From contig BDDD01000310.1 in the NCBI GenBank assembly GCA_001972305.1, forward strand, positions 388,851 through 452,850: DNA of 64,000 nucleotides, read 5' to 3'. The notes beneath the pieces were generated by a model that worked only from the letters and a program-made list of their open reading frames with translations, was not told the DNA's origin and did not search any database. Source of the DNA: Cephalotus follicularis (taxonomy: Eukaryota; Streptophyta; Magnoliopsida; Oxalidales; Cephalotaceae). Below, piece by piece: positions 10,446-22,337 of the stretch; within the stretch, counting starts at the first letter, position 1; every line of letters starts with the position of its first letter. A program made the position numbers and the translations under genes.

Positions 10446-11719
10446 TGTCTGGGTTTTGTTGCCTAAAAAAATATTTTCACAGCTTTAATATTCGACAACT
10501 TTTATGCTATATTTTAATATGTTATTATTGTTGCTTTATGTCTAGATGTTATTATTGTTTCTTTATGTCTAGATGTTATTATTGTTATTTTAATACTTTT
10601 TATGCTAAGTTGCATGAATCCTAAACAGATTCAGTGGATTATAGTATGCAATAGTAGCTGTTTGAAGGCATTGTCATATTTGACTCATAAGTACCATGTG
10701 TAGAGACAAAAGTGGAAAGTGTCTAATGGGGATTAATCGCATCCATATAGCCAATAAGTAATACTTTTAGAAACGTTGTTGATTTTGTTATATTGATTTC
10801 TTTTTAACTGCTTGAGAAAGCAGTCTAAAGTAGTTTCCTTGTCTCGGTCGATATGGCACATGCCCTACATCCAATTAATAGTGAGTTACAGCTGAGGATA
10901 ATTGATGTATTCTCAGCAGAGGATAATTGGGACTGTTGTTCCACAGACAGGTTATTTGAGTTCATGTTCCAATCTAAATGGACCATTTGGTTTTCATGTT
11001 AAGAGTTTAGAGTTGAATAAATGTGTTTGAAATATATATTTTATTATCCACGCATGGTTGTACCAGGGTTGCATCCTCTTGACACTCAAGCCAAAATCAA
11101 TTTTATCCCTGTTACATGGTAGAAATACTTTCCATATCTGCTTAGTACTAAAAATTGTTTAGTTCCACAAGGGAGTTCATGATTCTAAGCAGAAACGAAA
11201 TGAGCCACAAATTAAAAAATATAGCAACAATGCCAATCATTGCAACAAATGAGCCACAGATTTAAAAATATAGCAGCAAATGAGCCACAAATTCAAATAT
11301 ATTTCAGTAATATGACAGTATATATTAGCTAAAGGGAAATTATCCAGCATCGTGGATTAATTACTTCATAGATGATTACATAAAGCACAAGAATCCTGCC
11401 CTTTTCCTAGTGCATGCTCCCCACTGCCTATCGGCTCTGGTCTGGCTCCTTTCTTTCCAATGAGGGGTATAGACCTACATGTCAACTGTAATCTTCGAAT
11501 CAAGATGCGAATTCTCTCGGAAAAAAGGCCCTGAAGCATTGACAAAATAAGTTAAGAGGAAATCATGAAAATCAGAAAATCATGACCAACATGAATTTGT
11601 AACGAAACGATAAAATTAAACGTTTGTACTTTATTGTCCTTGATGTGTTCACTCTCTAAACCCTTCGGAAATTCGTTTATAGTCCTCCAAATATCCAATC
11701 ATAGACATAATTGTTCAAA
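10446..11719. other. Non-coding interior of the Mutator-like element
   Basis: No gene recognised. Short local repeats occur (GTTATTATTGTT-type at 10520-10590, and ATGAGCCACA words at 11200-11290). Confidence 0.4.
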
Positions 11720-12194
11720 CTTTTTTTTTCAAACTACATAAAAGCAAATCAAATATATTACTTTAGAAACCAAGCAACGACCCTTCATGTAGTAGCCTTA
11801 GAATCCATCCACATAAGGATATATTAAGCCTCACATCCAATTACTCTTCACCAAAAAAAAAAATGCAAACTGGATTTAAAGTACCATGCCAAGTAATTGT
11901 GACAAATTATCATGACAACCAGGAACACAAAAAAAAAAATTGAAAAAATTATAAATAATTCATAAGTGACAGGAACATTAATTGATTTTTCTCTTAAGGT
12001 AGAAAACAATTTGTTTTTTCCAAAAAAAAAAAAAGAAATGAAAACAATTTGTTATAAATAATGATGTGACCCTTCCCTGATTTACGTAATACAGTTAAGA
12101 AATCAAGTGCCATGACTGCTAGCAAAATGAAAAATCAAAGTCCAAGGCCTAATGAACACAAGGCAACAGATTACATGGACAGAAATGGAACATA
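11720..12194 (-). repeat. Right TIR of the Mutator-like element
   Basis: It is the reverse complement of 8071-8576, ending GGACAGAAATGGAACATA. Identity is about 97 percent by eye, ignoring homopolymers and the left-side duplication. Confidence 0.8.
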
Positions 12195-13919
12195 ATCACT
12201 GGACAGAAATGGAACATAATCACTGTAAAACCTTATTTTAACAATAAAATCACCAAAACATTAAATAAAACAACAAATTGTTTAATATCAGTATACAAGA
12301 ATATGAGGATTTCAAAAGTAAAGAGAGAGAGATAGCGTATCGAAGAGCGAACTATGAAAAGAGATAGCACACACCAATCAAAGAGCGAACCGTGAAAAGT
12401 CAAAATAAGAGAAGAATAGGGTAATGGTATTTTAGATTTGAGTGAGACGGAGATGGAGTTTTGAGAGAGATGAGTGAGACAGAGAGAGTTTTTGAGAGAG
12501 ATCGGTGAGAGGGAAAGGTGTGGAGAGAGATTGGGGGAGAGAGATCGTTGTGGGAGTGGTGTTGGCTGTCAGACTCTGTTTTTTTTTTTTTTAATCTGAA
12601 CCATTCATATTTTCTAACTAAAATCCAATGGCTAGAATCAACTATGCGTTTTTAAGAGAATATCGTTACCTGCTCTCATTATCAGGACTATATATATATA
12701 TATATATATATTGTGGCAATATCCACCAGCACCTCACGTGGATGCTACTTGAGTGCTAAAGACAATGGAACACAGAAATAAATCATCTTTATTTTCTAGC
12801 GATGTGGTCACCACATCCAAATACAATATAACACCAGTTCTTAATTCGATTTCTTTACCAGATCCCCTACATTTGGAGTTTAAGAGAGGTAACCCTTATA
12901 AAAAAAAAAAAACTAGTGTTATCAAGTAATTACTATTATATAGGATCTCATGTAAATGCATCTCTAAAATAATACAAATACGAAGTTTCTCATGCGATAA
13001 GATTATCTTTAGCTCAAATAGGTTTAGTGAAGGAAGGGAACACGTCGTCTTGTGAATGCTCTGCTTGTTTTTGGTGAAATTCAACACAAACCGTACAAAT
13101 ATTGAATCGATATCTTCTTCTTTGACCCTGTCAATAGTCAACGACAACCTCTGAATATCTTTTATATAGTAGTCATATTAATTTTAACGTATATTGTATA
13201 CATCGTATCAAATCGTATCTTTGTATTTATTACGTTACTATATAAATTTTTATTAATCCTGTATAAAATATTCTCCATATACACATTTTGACAGGTTTCT
13301 TTTCCTAGTATCATAGTATTTATTATACAGATTCTATATAAATTCTTCGAAACTCTGTATAAAATGTTTTCTATATATATACACATTTTTGTCAGGTTTC
13401 TTTTCCGTAAACTCCAAAAGGATGCGTTTTAATCATCTTTGCCAACTACACACCACTAATGTTGTCGTTATTACTTTCTTTTTAGTCCTTACTCCTTCCC
13501 TCCAAACTTTCCCTTTTATCAGTAGACAGTAACCCACAGAGACTTCTCAGTGTCATTACTCTTTTCTTTTCAGGTTTCTGTTTTTTGTTTTTTTTGTTTG
13601 AATAAACAAAAACATTTTCTCTGTTTGTTTGTTATATAATTTCTTTAATGGTTTTTTTTTGGGGGGGAATCTGTTTTACTTTGTTTTGTTTCTAAAAAAC
13701 TAGAAAAGCATGAGAATTTTATAAACCTGAAAGTTCACAGCATCTGTTTGTTGTTGTTCCTTGTCTAAAATCACGTGAATGTGATACTTCTGTTTTGCTT
13801 TTGACCTTCTTTTTTAACGTTTTGTTTTGCTCTTTGTCTTTTACTAGGTGAAGATTTGTTTATGCTAAGGTTAATAGCTCAAAAACGGTTATGGGTGTCT
13901 TAGTTTTTTATGCTTATTA
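12195..13919. other. Intergenic sequence upstream of the EDR4-like gene
   Basis: It holds a purine-rich GAGAGA-rich stretch (12310-12550), an AT dinucleotide run (12689-12711) and a roughly 100-bp imperfect direct duplication (about 13239-13305 and 13335-13407, both ending CAGGTTTCTTTTCC). The last 400 bp are T-rich and probably contain promoter and 5' UTR. No gene is seen. Confidence 0.4.
12689..12711. repeat. (AT)n microsatellite
   Basis: An uninterrupted TA run of about 22 bp. Confidence 0.85.
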
Positions 13920-16900
13920 ATGGCTCAAGAATCAAAAGTGAGATTAGTTCGTTGCCCAAAATGTGAAAACCTGCTACAAGAGCCACCTGACTGCTCAATG
14001 TATCAGTGTGGTGGTTGTGGTTCTGTTCTTCGAGGTAAATAATTTCTCTCTGTCAATTTTTGTTATAGTCCTTAATTATTTTAATTTTTGTTTGGTTGCA
14101 GAGAAAACAAAGCAAAAGAGAAAATGGTTCTTAGTTCTACATATAGCCGTTAAAATTGCAAATTTTGTTGTTATCGTTTATGTGTTGCACCCTTTTCTTT
14201 TTTATGGTTTTTTGGCCTTTTTGTGTTGGTTTATACCAACGAATTTGGCATTTTGGGTTATATTGAGAGTTTTGAGTTGAATTTTTTGATGATACAGCTA
14301 AGAAAAAAGGGTCTGCAAGTGATGGGGTTTTAAAGAAGTTTGAAGGGGAGAAGGGTAAAGAGAATTATGAGAATTTGGAATGTTTGCCAGAGAGAGAGGG
14401 TGGTAGTTTAGGTAGTATATCTGAGATTGAGAGGGGGATTGGTGAAATTGGGAATTGTAGGAGAAACGAGAGTGACTTTGGAGACAGAAATGTTAATTTG
14501 ATCACTAGTTCTTCAATAGAAAAAGAGAAGAAAGGGGTTTCTGTTGTGAGGGTACAGAATGTGAATCCAAGGCTTAAGCAAAGTAGTGCAGAGAAAGAAA
14601 TTGGGTATGCTAATAAACATAGGGAATCATCAAGGCAACAAACTGATGATTGGATTCATGGTGAGGTGGATGACATGAATATGTGTATGTATGGTTCTGT
14701 TGATTCTAAAATGGATAAAGGTATTGGAAATGTTTCAGCCCAATTGAAGAGCTTTGGCTCAAGGCCAGTTATGGACCGCAATGGTGTTGAAGGATATGGT
14801 TACAGAGGAGTTTATAGTAACCCCAGGAAAGCTGTTGAGAGAGGTGGAGTTTTGACTTATCCTGACGAGGGGCCTTCAAATTATAAGCAGGTTTCATTCT
14901 ATGGCTATGATGAGCCAATGAATAATTATGGTCACCATGATGACACTTGTAGGGCTGAAACTTTGGAACATGATAGAGCTGTGCTTCTTAGGAAGTTGGA
15001 TGAGTTGAAGGATCAACTTAGCAAGTCATTTGATGCAGCGGAGAAACCAAGCGAAACGTTTCCTGTTGATAGGAAAATGGCTCCTCCGGACCCCCGTGGT
15101 GGTCGTGTTACTTATAATGTTTCCACGCAGCCTGTTGGCTGGGATAATTATGTCCCAAAGCCACCTAATTTCAGTAAACCTAATCCTTTGATGAATACTC
15201 ATGGCACAGAGATGCCGAATGTATTTTCTCATCCATGGCATGCCCCACGTGAAATTTCAAGGTATGGGGATCCATTAAGGCTACAATCACTGTGTAGACC
15301 TTCCAATCTACATCGTAGGCTCCCACAAAGATCAACTCATGACCATTTTCCACGGCATTATACGGGTTTCAGTAAAGATCACTCTACATCCGATCCTTGT
15401 GAACCTTTTTTTCATCAGCATGCCTGCTCATGCCCACGCTGCTACTACGAGAACTGGCGACTTCCTCCACTAGCCCCACCCAATGTTTTTGGTAGTGGAG
15501 AGTTGTTGAAGAATCCCATAAATTCCAATTTCTACCAGTATGCCAATCCTGTTACATTTGGGGCACATAATTGTAGTTCTCGAGCCGATCCTGCATTCGG
15601 TTCTAAAGTGCCCCAGCTACACACTAGATGTCCCGGTGACTTTGATCCAGCTACAGGTCGGAGACATCCAAGAAGGGTGGTTGTAGCCCATGGAGAGAAA
15701 CAGCTTTGTCATCCGATAGCGGGTGGTGCTCCTTTCATAACGTGCTACAATTGCTTTGAGTTGCTGAAACTCCCTGGTAAAATTAGGATGATGCAAAAAG
15801 ACCGGCAGAAACTACAATGTGCCACTTGTTCAACTGTTATCTCGTTTAAAATTGAGAACAAAAGTCTAAATATTTCTGTTCCTACCGAAACTAGGCAAGC
15901 AACTGCTGAGGCTGATAATGGCCTTTGTGAGTTATTGCATAGAAGTCTTGCAAATTCTCAAGGTTGTTCAAATTTTGGTGGCACGAACTACTGCTCTGAG
16001 AACTTTGATGATTCTGGTTATAATATCAGCTCCACAGATGCCAAACAAAATTTGCTATCAGAAGATCAAATGTTGAACTTAAGCAAGTCTAAGACGAGGC
16101 AGGGCCTTTCTTCTTCATCTTCCACATTTCGAGAACAAGAGGAGAGTTCAGATAGTGTGATTGAACACAGAAATGTGCGCAACTCTGCTGAGCTGCCCTC
16201 AAATGATAATTCATCTCCGACAGTTTCCGGTTCACCTTTCCAAGAGAAGTTTGATAGTTCTTCGTCTGATCATGCACTGAGCAGAGATGGAGAGGGAGAG
16301 AAGATTAAGTGGACAGACCAAGAGAAGTTTATCCCTAGAACAAATGCCTCTAGACAGGATGCGGCAAAGGATGAATCAGTGGAAACTAAGGTGGAAGTTT
16401 CTTCCAGTGAGTATTTGGATTCCAGCTTATCTCAAGACTTAATGAAGGTAAGCAGAGAAGTGGGTCGGCCCAGGATAAACAAAGGGAGTGAATCCTTCTT
16501 GGTGGGAATTATCAAGAAGAGCTTTAGAGATTTTTCCAGCTCTAATCATAGTGTGGAGAATCAAAGACCAAATGTTTCAGTTAACGGGCAACCTATACCA
16601 GATCGTGTGGTTAAAAAGGCTGAAAAACGAGCTGGGCCAATTCTTCCTGGAGACTACTGGTAAGTTAATACCTAGATGCATTGCATGTCTTCTTTGAGAG
16701 TGTTAATCTGTTCTAAATTTGAAATATGTGTCATATGATAAAATAGCAGGAATATCAATATAATGGTGCAGATAAAATAGTTAAAATAAGAGTCCTAATG
16801 ATAAGAAAGGTGCTAATATCTTCACAATACATGTATAATAAAAATTTTGAAGTCTGTAGAAAACACTGTACGAAGTTGAAGGTTATTAGAAGTCATAGTG

Positions 16901-17830
16901 TTTATGATAATATTTCATTTGATGCTTTAGTTCTTGTCAAGACATGAATGACAGTTACCTTGTTTCCTTTGTCTGTAATACTAATGGGTTTTTTTTTTTG
17001 GGGGGTTTTGTTTCCTATCTGCCTTTACTAGGTATGATTATCGCGGTGGATTTTGGGGTTTGATGGGCCAACCTTGTCTTGGCATCATTCCTGTGAGATC
17101 AATTGATTCTTGCTTAATAAATTTCATTATCCAGAGACTGCATTTATCATACTATTTTTTTTTCTTGCAGCCATTTGTTGAAGAATTCAACTATCCCATG
17201 CCAAAAAATTGTGCTGCTGGAGACACCGGAATCTATGTAAATGGCAGAGAGCTACATCAGAAAGATTTGGACCTACTCGCCAGCAGAGGGATACCAACTA
17301 GAAGAGATAAGAGCTATTTTATTGACATTTCTGGGAGAGTTCTAGATGAAGACACTGGAGAAGAACTAGATAGCCTTGGCAAACTTGCCCCCACGTGAGT
17401 CCTTTAATATAATATATTTCGAAAGTGTGACGCTAAAGAACCTTTAAAACATGGAAAATTGTGGTATTGTTTCTGTTTATAGATGGAAGATATTGATGTT
17501 TGCAATCAACAGTCTTGCTTGTTCCGTATTCCTCAGATTCTCATCTTAAATTAAAAGTTCTCGTTTTTCCTAATCTTTGTCCAAACTCTCTTTAAGAGCT
17601 AGTAGACTTGCACTCAGATTATTTTAATTCTTTTGTTTTGTGCCTCACCATTTTCCAGAGAAATACGTTTGCTTATTAATGTATTTTGATGGCCAAGAAA
17701 CTTGTTGTTTTACCATTTAGCAGCTTAATATTTCCCTTTTGTTATAAGTTGATTGACTATTAACGATTTCAACAGAGTTCAAAAGGCAAAGCGAGGATTT
17801 GGCATGAGAGCTCCAAAAGTGGCTGTGTGA
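13920..17830 (+). CDS. DUF3133 / ENHANCED DISEASE RESISTANCE 4-like protein
   Basis: Five exons: 13920-14034, 14298-16659, 17032-17092, 17171-17394 and 17776-17830, all with GT-AG introns and continuous frame, give 938 residues. The N-terminus carries the family's Cys4 zinc ribbon (VRCPKCENLL...YQCGGCGSVL, residues ~9-37). A short coiled coil (RAVLLRKLDELKDQL, ~265-280) follows. The DUF3133 zinc ribbon (FITCYNCFELLKLP...KLQCATCSTVISF) lies near residues 510-560. The C-terminal ~110 residues (YDYRGGFWGLMGQPC, FVNGRELHQKDLDLLASRG-type) resemble the cysteine-rich N-terminal part of extra-large G proteins; several DUF3133 relatives are annotated extra-large-G-like for this reason. Arabidopsis EDR4 modulates powdery mildew resistance and EDR1 localisation; that role is inferred here only by family. 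It is longer than EDR4, so closer to the larger relatives. Confidence 0.87.
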
Positions 17831-18028
17831 TACTGTATGCAGCTCAGGGTGCTTCAAAATTCAAGAGTAAGGAACTTCATGGTGTATTTTTCCCTTGCGT
17901 GAACTGTATGCATTAGAACCAATTGTAGATGTATGCGTTAGAACCAATTGTAGATGTCCATAGGAGTCTTGTTTGATTTCAAAGACAAAAACTTTTGTAA
18001 TGCATTGAGGTTTGTTATTATTTTATAC

Positions 18029-18063
<35 letters not shown>

Positions 18064-18914
18064 GTAGTATATACGTTTAATTTAGTTATATATATAATAG
18101 TTTGTATGTTAGTATGTATGTACAGTTTAGTAGTATATATGTACTTTATAGTGTGTCTGTATTGCAACAACAAAAAAATTTCATTAATGAACGCAGGCGC
18201 TTGGTTTTGATTTGGATCCTTCCTGCTTGGCTTGGCCTTTGAGTATGCCAGCCAGAGTATCAGATGTACAAGTAATCAAGTATCATGGCAGGCACCACAG
18301 ATATGCAAGCTATGTAGATAAAGTGATAAACCCATTTTTTGAGATGGGGTAGTCTCCATTTTCATGACATGTAACTACGAACATGTGTCTTTTACGAACA
18401 TGTAACTACAAAGTAAATCTCCAGCTAGCTAAAACCTGTGCAATCAACACACTGGTCTCAAGCTTGTTGTAACCAATGGGCATGTGCATGGTCTGTTACG
18501 GAGGTTATTGCCAAGTTCCAGGCCAAATATATTTCTGAACTGTAGGAAATTTAATTGCAAATAGCAAACTTAATTGCTCAGATATCTGTGTTCCATCATT
18601 TCATTGTCATTTATAGTAGCAGTGTACTTGTACTTCTGAACTGTAGATCCACCAGAATCTTTTATTGAGTGAGAATAATGGAACACCAACACTATCTTCT
18701 TTTATAATCCACTATATAATAATTTATTTATTTTGGTTAAAACTAAAATACTAAAATCAATTCCCTTAAAATATGGCTGCTGCCTTGCTAGACAGACAAT
18801 AGATATGCTGTCACTTGTCAGCAAGGTGGCTAGTCATCTATTAGGTGGCAACATTAAGACTGAAACAAAGTAAAATAAAATTATGAAGGGGCATCTTAGG
18901 ATTACACTGCTAAA
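17831..18914. other. Intergenic, 3' of the EDR4-like gene
   Basis: Probable 3' UTR and AT-rich intergenic DNA. No gene recognised. Confidence 0.4.
18029..18063. repeat. (GT)n(AT)n compound microsatellite
   Basis: A GT run passes directly into an AT run, about 35 bp together. It is a candidate polymorphic marker in the EDR4-like 3' flank. Confidence 0.9.
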
Positions 18915-19225
18915 ATACTGTTCAATACCATTCTCATTTGTAATTTAAAGTAGGATTTATAAATTTTTACATTTTGTTATTGAATTTGATATACTTGTTT
19001 TTATAAATCATACATATCAATTTTTAAATCAATCAGATATTTATACAGTATATGATAAAATTATATAACGAGTAAAATTGTCATATGTTGATAAGATAGT
19101 TATAGATGTCTGATTGATTTGAAAATTAACATGTATAATGTGTAAAAATAATATATCAAATTCAATATTAAATAAAAAAATATCTTAAATTTAATTATAG
19201 ACGAGAGTGACATTGAATAATATCA
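18915..19225. mobile_element. Foldback MITE
   Basis: The arm containing ATTGAATTTGATATACTTG and TAAATCAATCAGATATTTAT recurs in reverse complement around 19100-19200. The palindrome centre is near 19060. It shares sequence with the split foldback element at 6280-7692. Confidence 0.6.
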
Positions 19226-20398
19226 TTAAAGAGTTATCGTTATAATCCTCAAACTATGAAATCAAAACACTCGATAAAACTCGATAATAGACTTAGGTGG
19301 CTTATGGAGTGTTTCCCACGTTTAGCATCGTAAAGATGAGTCCAACACACCTTGAAGTGTTCCTAATAATGAGAAAACCTATATATCATGACCTATATAC
19401 ATAGTTATTAGAATCAAATCAATGATTAAATCAATCAAGAATCTGAATCAATAGGTCATGGTCTAATTGGTGAGTCAATAGACAATCAGTAAATTAATTT
19501 TTAAAAAAAAGTATTGACCCGACTCGATTGGTGTGACACAGGCCGGTTCTTCGGTCTGACTGACCCATGTCAATCCCGAGCCATCGAATTGATTGGTTTA
19601 ACCTCGGTTTAATTGTAGAACTGGTTTGATGCTTGATCTTGACTGATTCACCGGTTTAATCAACCATTCCAATGGGAGTATGCTTATATATATCAATGTC
19701 ACTAGGATATTTAGTAACTCCTAGTGCTTCGTGTCACCGTCAACTAAACATTTATGGAGTTGACATGAGATTTAGTAATCCTGTCGTATTATTAAATGGA
19801 ATTAATGAATATGAATAATCGTTCACATCTTTTATGTGAGTAATATGCATAAAATCGCTAGACTAAAAAGATAAAAATGTAATTACAACAGATAAAAATT
19901 ATATAAGTATAATGATTTTATGCTTATTGCTCACATTCATTAACCCGTTATTAAATATACTTTTGTGATGTATTTTTTGAAATAGTAAAGTCCAAACCCA
20001 AGCTGGAGTGAGCATTTTCTTAGAGCTGAGCATAGGTTTGCTATATATATTTTGTTTTTTTTCCGTATGGTTAAGAGTATTGAGATAAACAGATGGTTAA
20101 AGTTTTGTGTGAGAGAACATATATACTTAAATCTTAAATATCTTCTCTACATAAACATAAACTTATTAGCGAACCATATAAATCTTTATTTCTTATTTAT
20201 ATTTTTACATTGTGTTGTAAAGAATTATACAACCGCTATTTCTAAAAAATAGTATAATAAAAAATTGATGACTCAAAATAAAATGAAATTCATAAATCAA
20301 TGATGGCACCAAAACTTGGTCAAGTTTATAATGCCTAAAGTTAATTGAGGTACTTTGCCAAAAAAAAAAAAAGAGAGGAGAGAATGTTAAATTGATTG
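19226..20398. other. Intergenic sequence
   Basis: No gene found. Short CGGTTTAATC/ACCGGTT words around 19430-19680 look like an old degenerate repeat that I could not classify. Confidence 0.35.
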
Positions 20399-21513
20399 TG
20401 ATATGGGGAAAAATTAAGTCAAAATTGATGCAACACGTGTCCCTGCGCAAACACGGCCAGGTGTCCAAGAGATAAGAATTAATGAATTAAAGGCAGAGGA
20501 AGCACGTACGCCAACGTAACAGTGGTAAAGGGAGTTTTCTTCCTCGGCACAAGTGCCGAGGACACATCCAGTGATTCTAGTGCAACAATCTACCTCCTCG
20601 GATTCGGGTCCGAGGACACCATTTGGAGCAACCCAGCCGAGAATACCCTCGGCCACATAACAAGCGATCTATTACAAGTGACTCCATAATCAGTGAACTG
20701 GTATCAGGGGAAGTCAACAAAGAAATAACTTAAGGAGGTCCACTCCTCGGCATAAGTGCCGAGGACACGCTCAATGGCTCCACTTCCAAGATCTCTTTCC
20801 TCAGACAAACAACCAAAGGCCATCCAATTCGAATACAGGTCTATGGGCCGAGAAGACTTTGAAGTCAGGGGCCGACTATCTCATTGGCCTTACATCAGCT
20901 CCTCTTCTCGGATAGAAGGTCTCCTCCTCATTCACGGAATGGGGATAGGGAGTTAGCCTAAATTCCAGGGATCCTTATCCTCTAAGTAAAGGAGATAAGG
21001 ATAACTACCAACAGATATGGAAGATAGGATAAAGTGAATAACTTCACCAGATTTCATGGGATCCATACCAATCCAAACAAGAAGATAGAATCCTGATCAA
21101 CTACAACAAAGGAAACGAGATAATTAAGGAGGAGATAAAGGAAAGAAGAAAAAAATCAGGTGGAGATAAGGGAAATCCCGAGATCCTCGGAATTTCCTTA
21201 GGGGACAGTCATCAACTCCGATTTTCACGCTCCAACAGTTACAAAACTCCACTATAAATACAAGTTCAACATACTGAACAAAGGTCAGCAATTTTTACAT
21301 TCAAGAGAGTATAATCATTCATCTGCACTTGACTAACTTGAGCGTCGGAGTGTCCCCGGGAGAACAACCTCCTGGGCCTTCACCATTGTTGCTACTTGTG
21401 CAGGTGTCCGAGATCAGTTTCTTCCTCACAGGCATTCAGTGACAAGCGTTTCTCTTAACAAATAAAAGTCCTCCACGTAGGATACTGTTGAGAGAAGGAT
21501 TTCTGTATCAACA
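20399..21513 (+). mobile_element. Solo LTR (Gypsy family), TSD GATTG
   Basis: The 1115-bp sequence starts TGATATGGGG, ends ATCAACA and is flanked by perfect 5-bp duplications GATTG (20394-20398 and 21514-21518). It carries a TATA box (CACTATAAATACAAG near 21251) and the shared TTGAGCGTCGGAGTGTCCCC block. Three hairpin-forming CCTCGG...CCGAGG palindromes lie in its first half (20542-20561, 20596-20615, 20745-20764). It is the same family as 6462-7479. Confidence 0.9.
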
Positions 21514-22337
21514 GATTGTAAAATGGGTTTTAATTATTAAGCTTTCTCAAATATCATTTCTTTTTTAAAAAACCCAAAATTAACAGCCTAGTTTATCATT
21601 TTTTATACTTTATCATCATTGATCAAATTTCTACTTTAACAAAAGATTCATCAATAATTGCCTAATCACTTGACCTGCCCTACATTATGATTAACAAAGT
21701 ATGATTTAGCTAATAGGACAAGCAACACGCCAACCTCAGCAGGAAAAAACAAAATAATAAAATTCCAACTAACACACAAGTAATCAATACATTCTATCAT
21801 TCATGTAACATAAAGTGCAATGAGATTATATTTTTTAATGAATTATTTGTCAGTAGAGGTAATAATTTCCTTTTTGTATGGAAATATATAATCATACAAT
21901 CAATCCAATTTAAGATCATGCCACGAATAATGTGCTTTTATTTGGTATAGGAACAACTCAGTTTTTTTTTCCCATTTTTAATCAAGTTTCAACTACAAGA
22001 TTTATTTCCACAAAATAAAAATAAAAATAAATGTCTCCTATTCTTCAAGTAAAAAATATTACTACTAGTAATATAAAAAATAAAAGCCAGTCACAAACAA
22101 ACCGCAGAAACTGTATTTTATAGAGGCATGACCATTAATGCTGTGAGATCTAAAGTCGGTCATTTAAATCCCAATATTTAATGTCTTTGATTTTAGTGCC
22201 TTAAACAGAAATCTAGCTAAGGAGCTGTATATAGTAAGCAGGAAAAAAGAGTGGCCATTTCAGTTTCAAAAACTTTGCTTTTACAGTGATACGGAGGGCA
22301 CAATTACAAAAGCAAAGCAAACATAGTGAAGAAAAAG
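21514..22337 (+). promoter_or_regulatory. Upstream region of the TBL gene
   Basis: AT-rich sequence without coding potential. A TATA-like CTGTATATAGTAAG near 22226 lies about 110 bp before the start codon and is a reasonable core promoter, giving a short 5' UTR. No other element is identified. Confidence 0.4.

Larger units (their letters stand above)
8071..12194. mobile_element. Mutator-like element with long terminal inverted repeats
   Basis: About 500 bp at the left (8071-8576) is repeated in reverse complement at the right (11720-12194) with very few differences, so the insertion or the repeat pair is young. Long near-identical TIRs are typical of MULEs. Inside lie a truncated FAR1/FRS-like transposase-type coding region (8584-9723) and one exon of an aspartyl aminopeptidase (10311-10445). 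I could not identify the expected 9-bp target duplication; the outer end at the right is blurred by a 24-bp tandem duplication (about 12178-12225). Total length is about 4.1 kb. Confidence 0.75.

Noticed and set aside
13963-14280. Hydrophobic 105-codon frame
   Set aside because: It crosses exon 1 and intron 1 of the EDR4-like gene in another frame.
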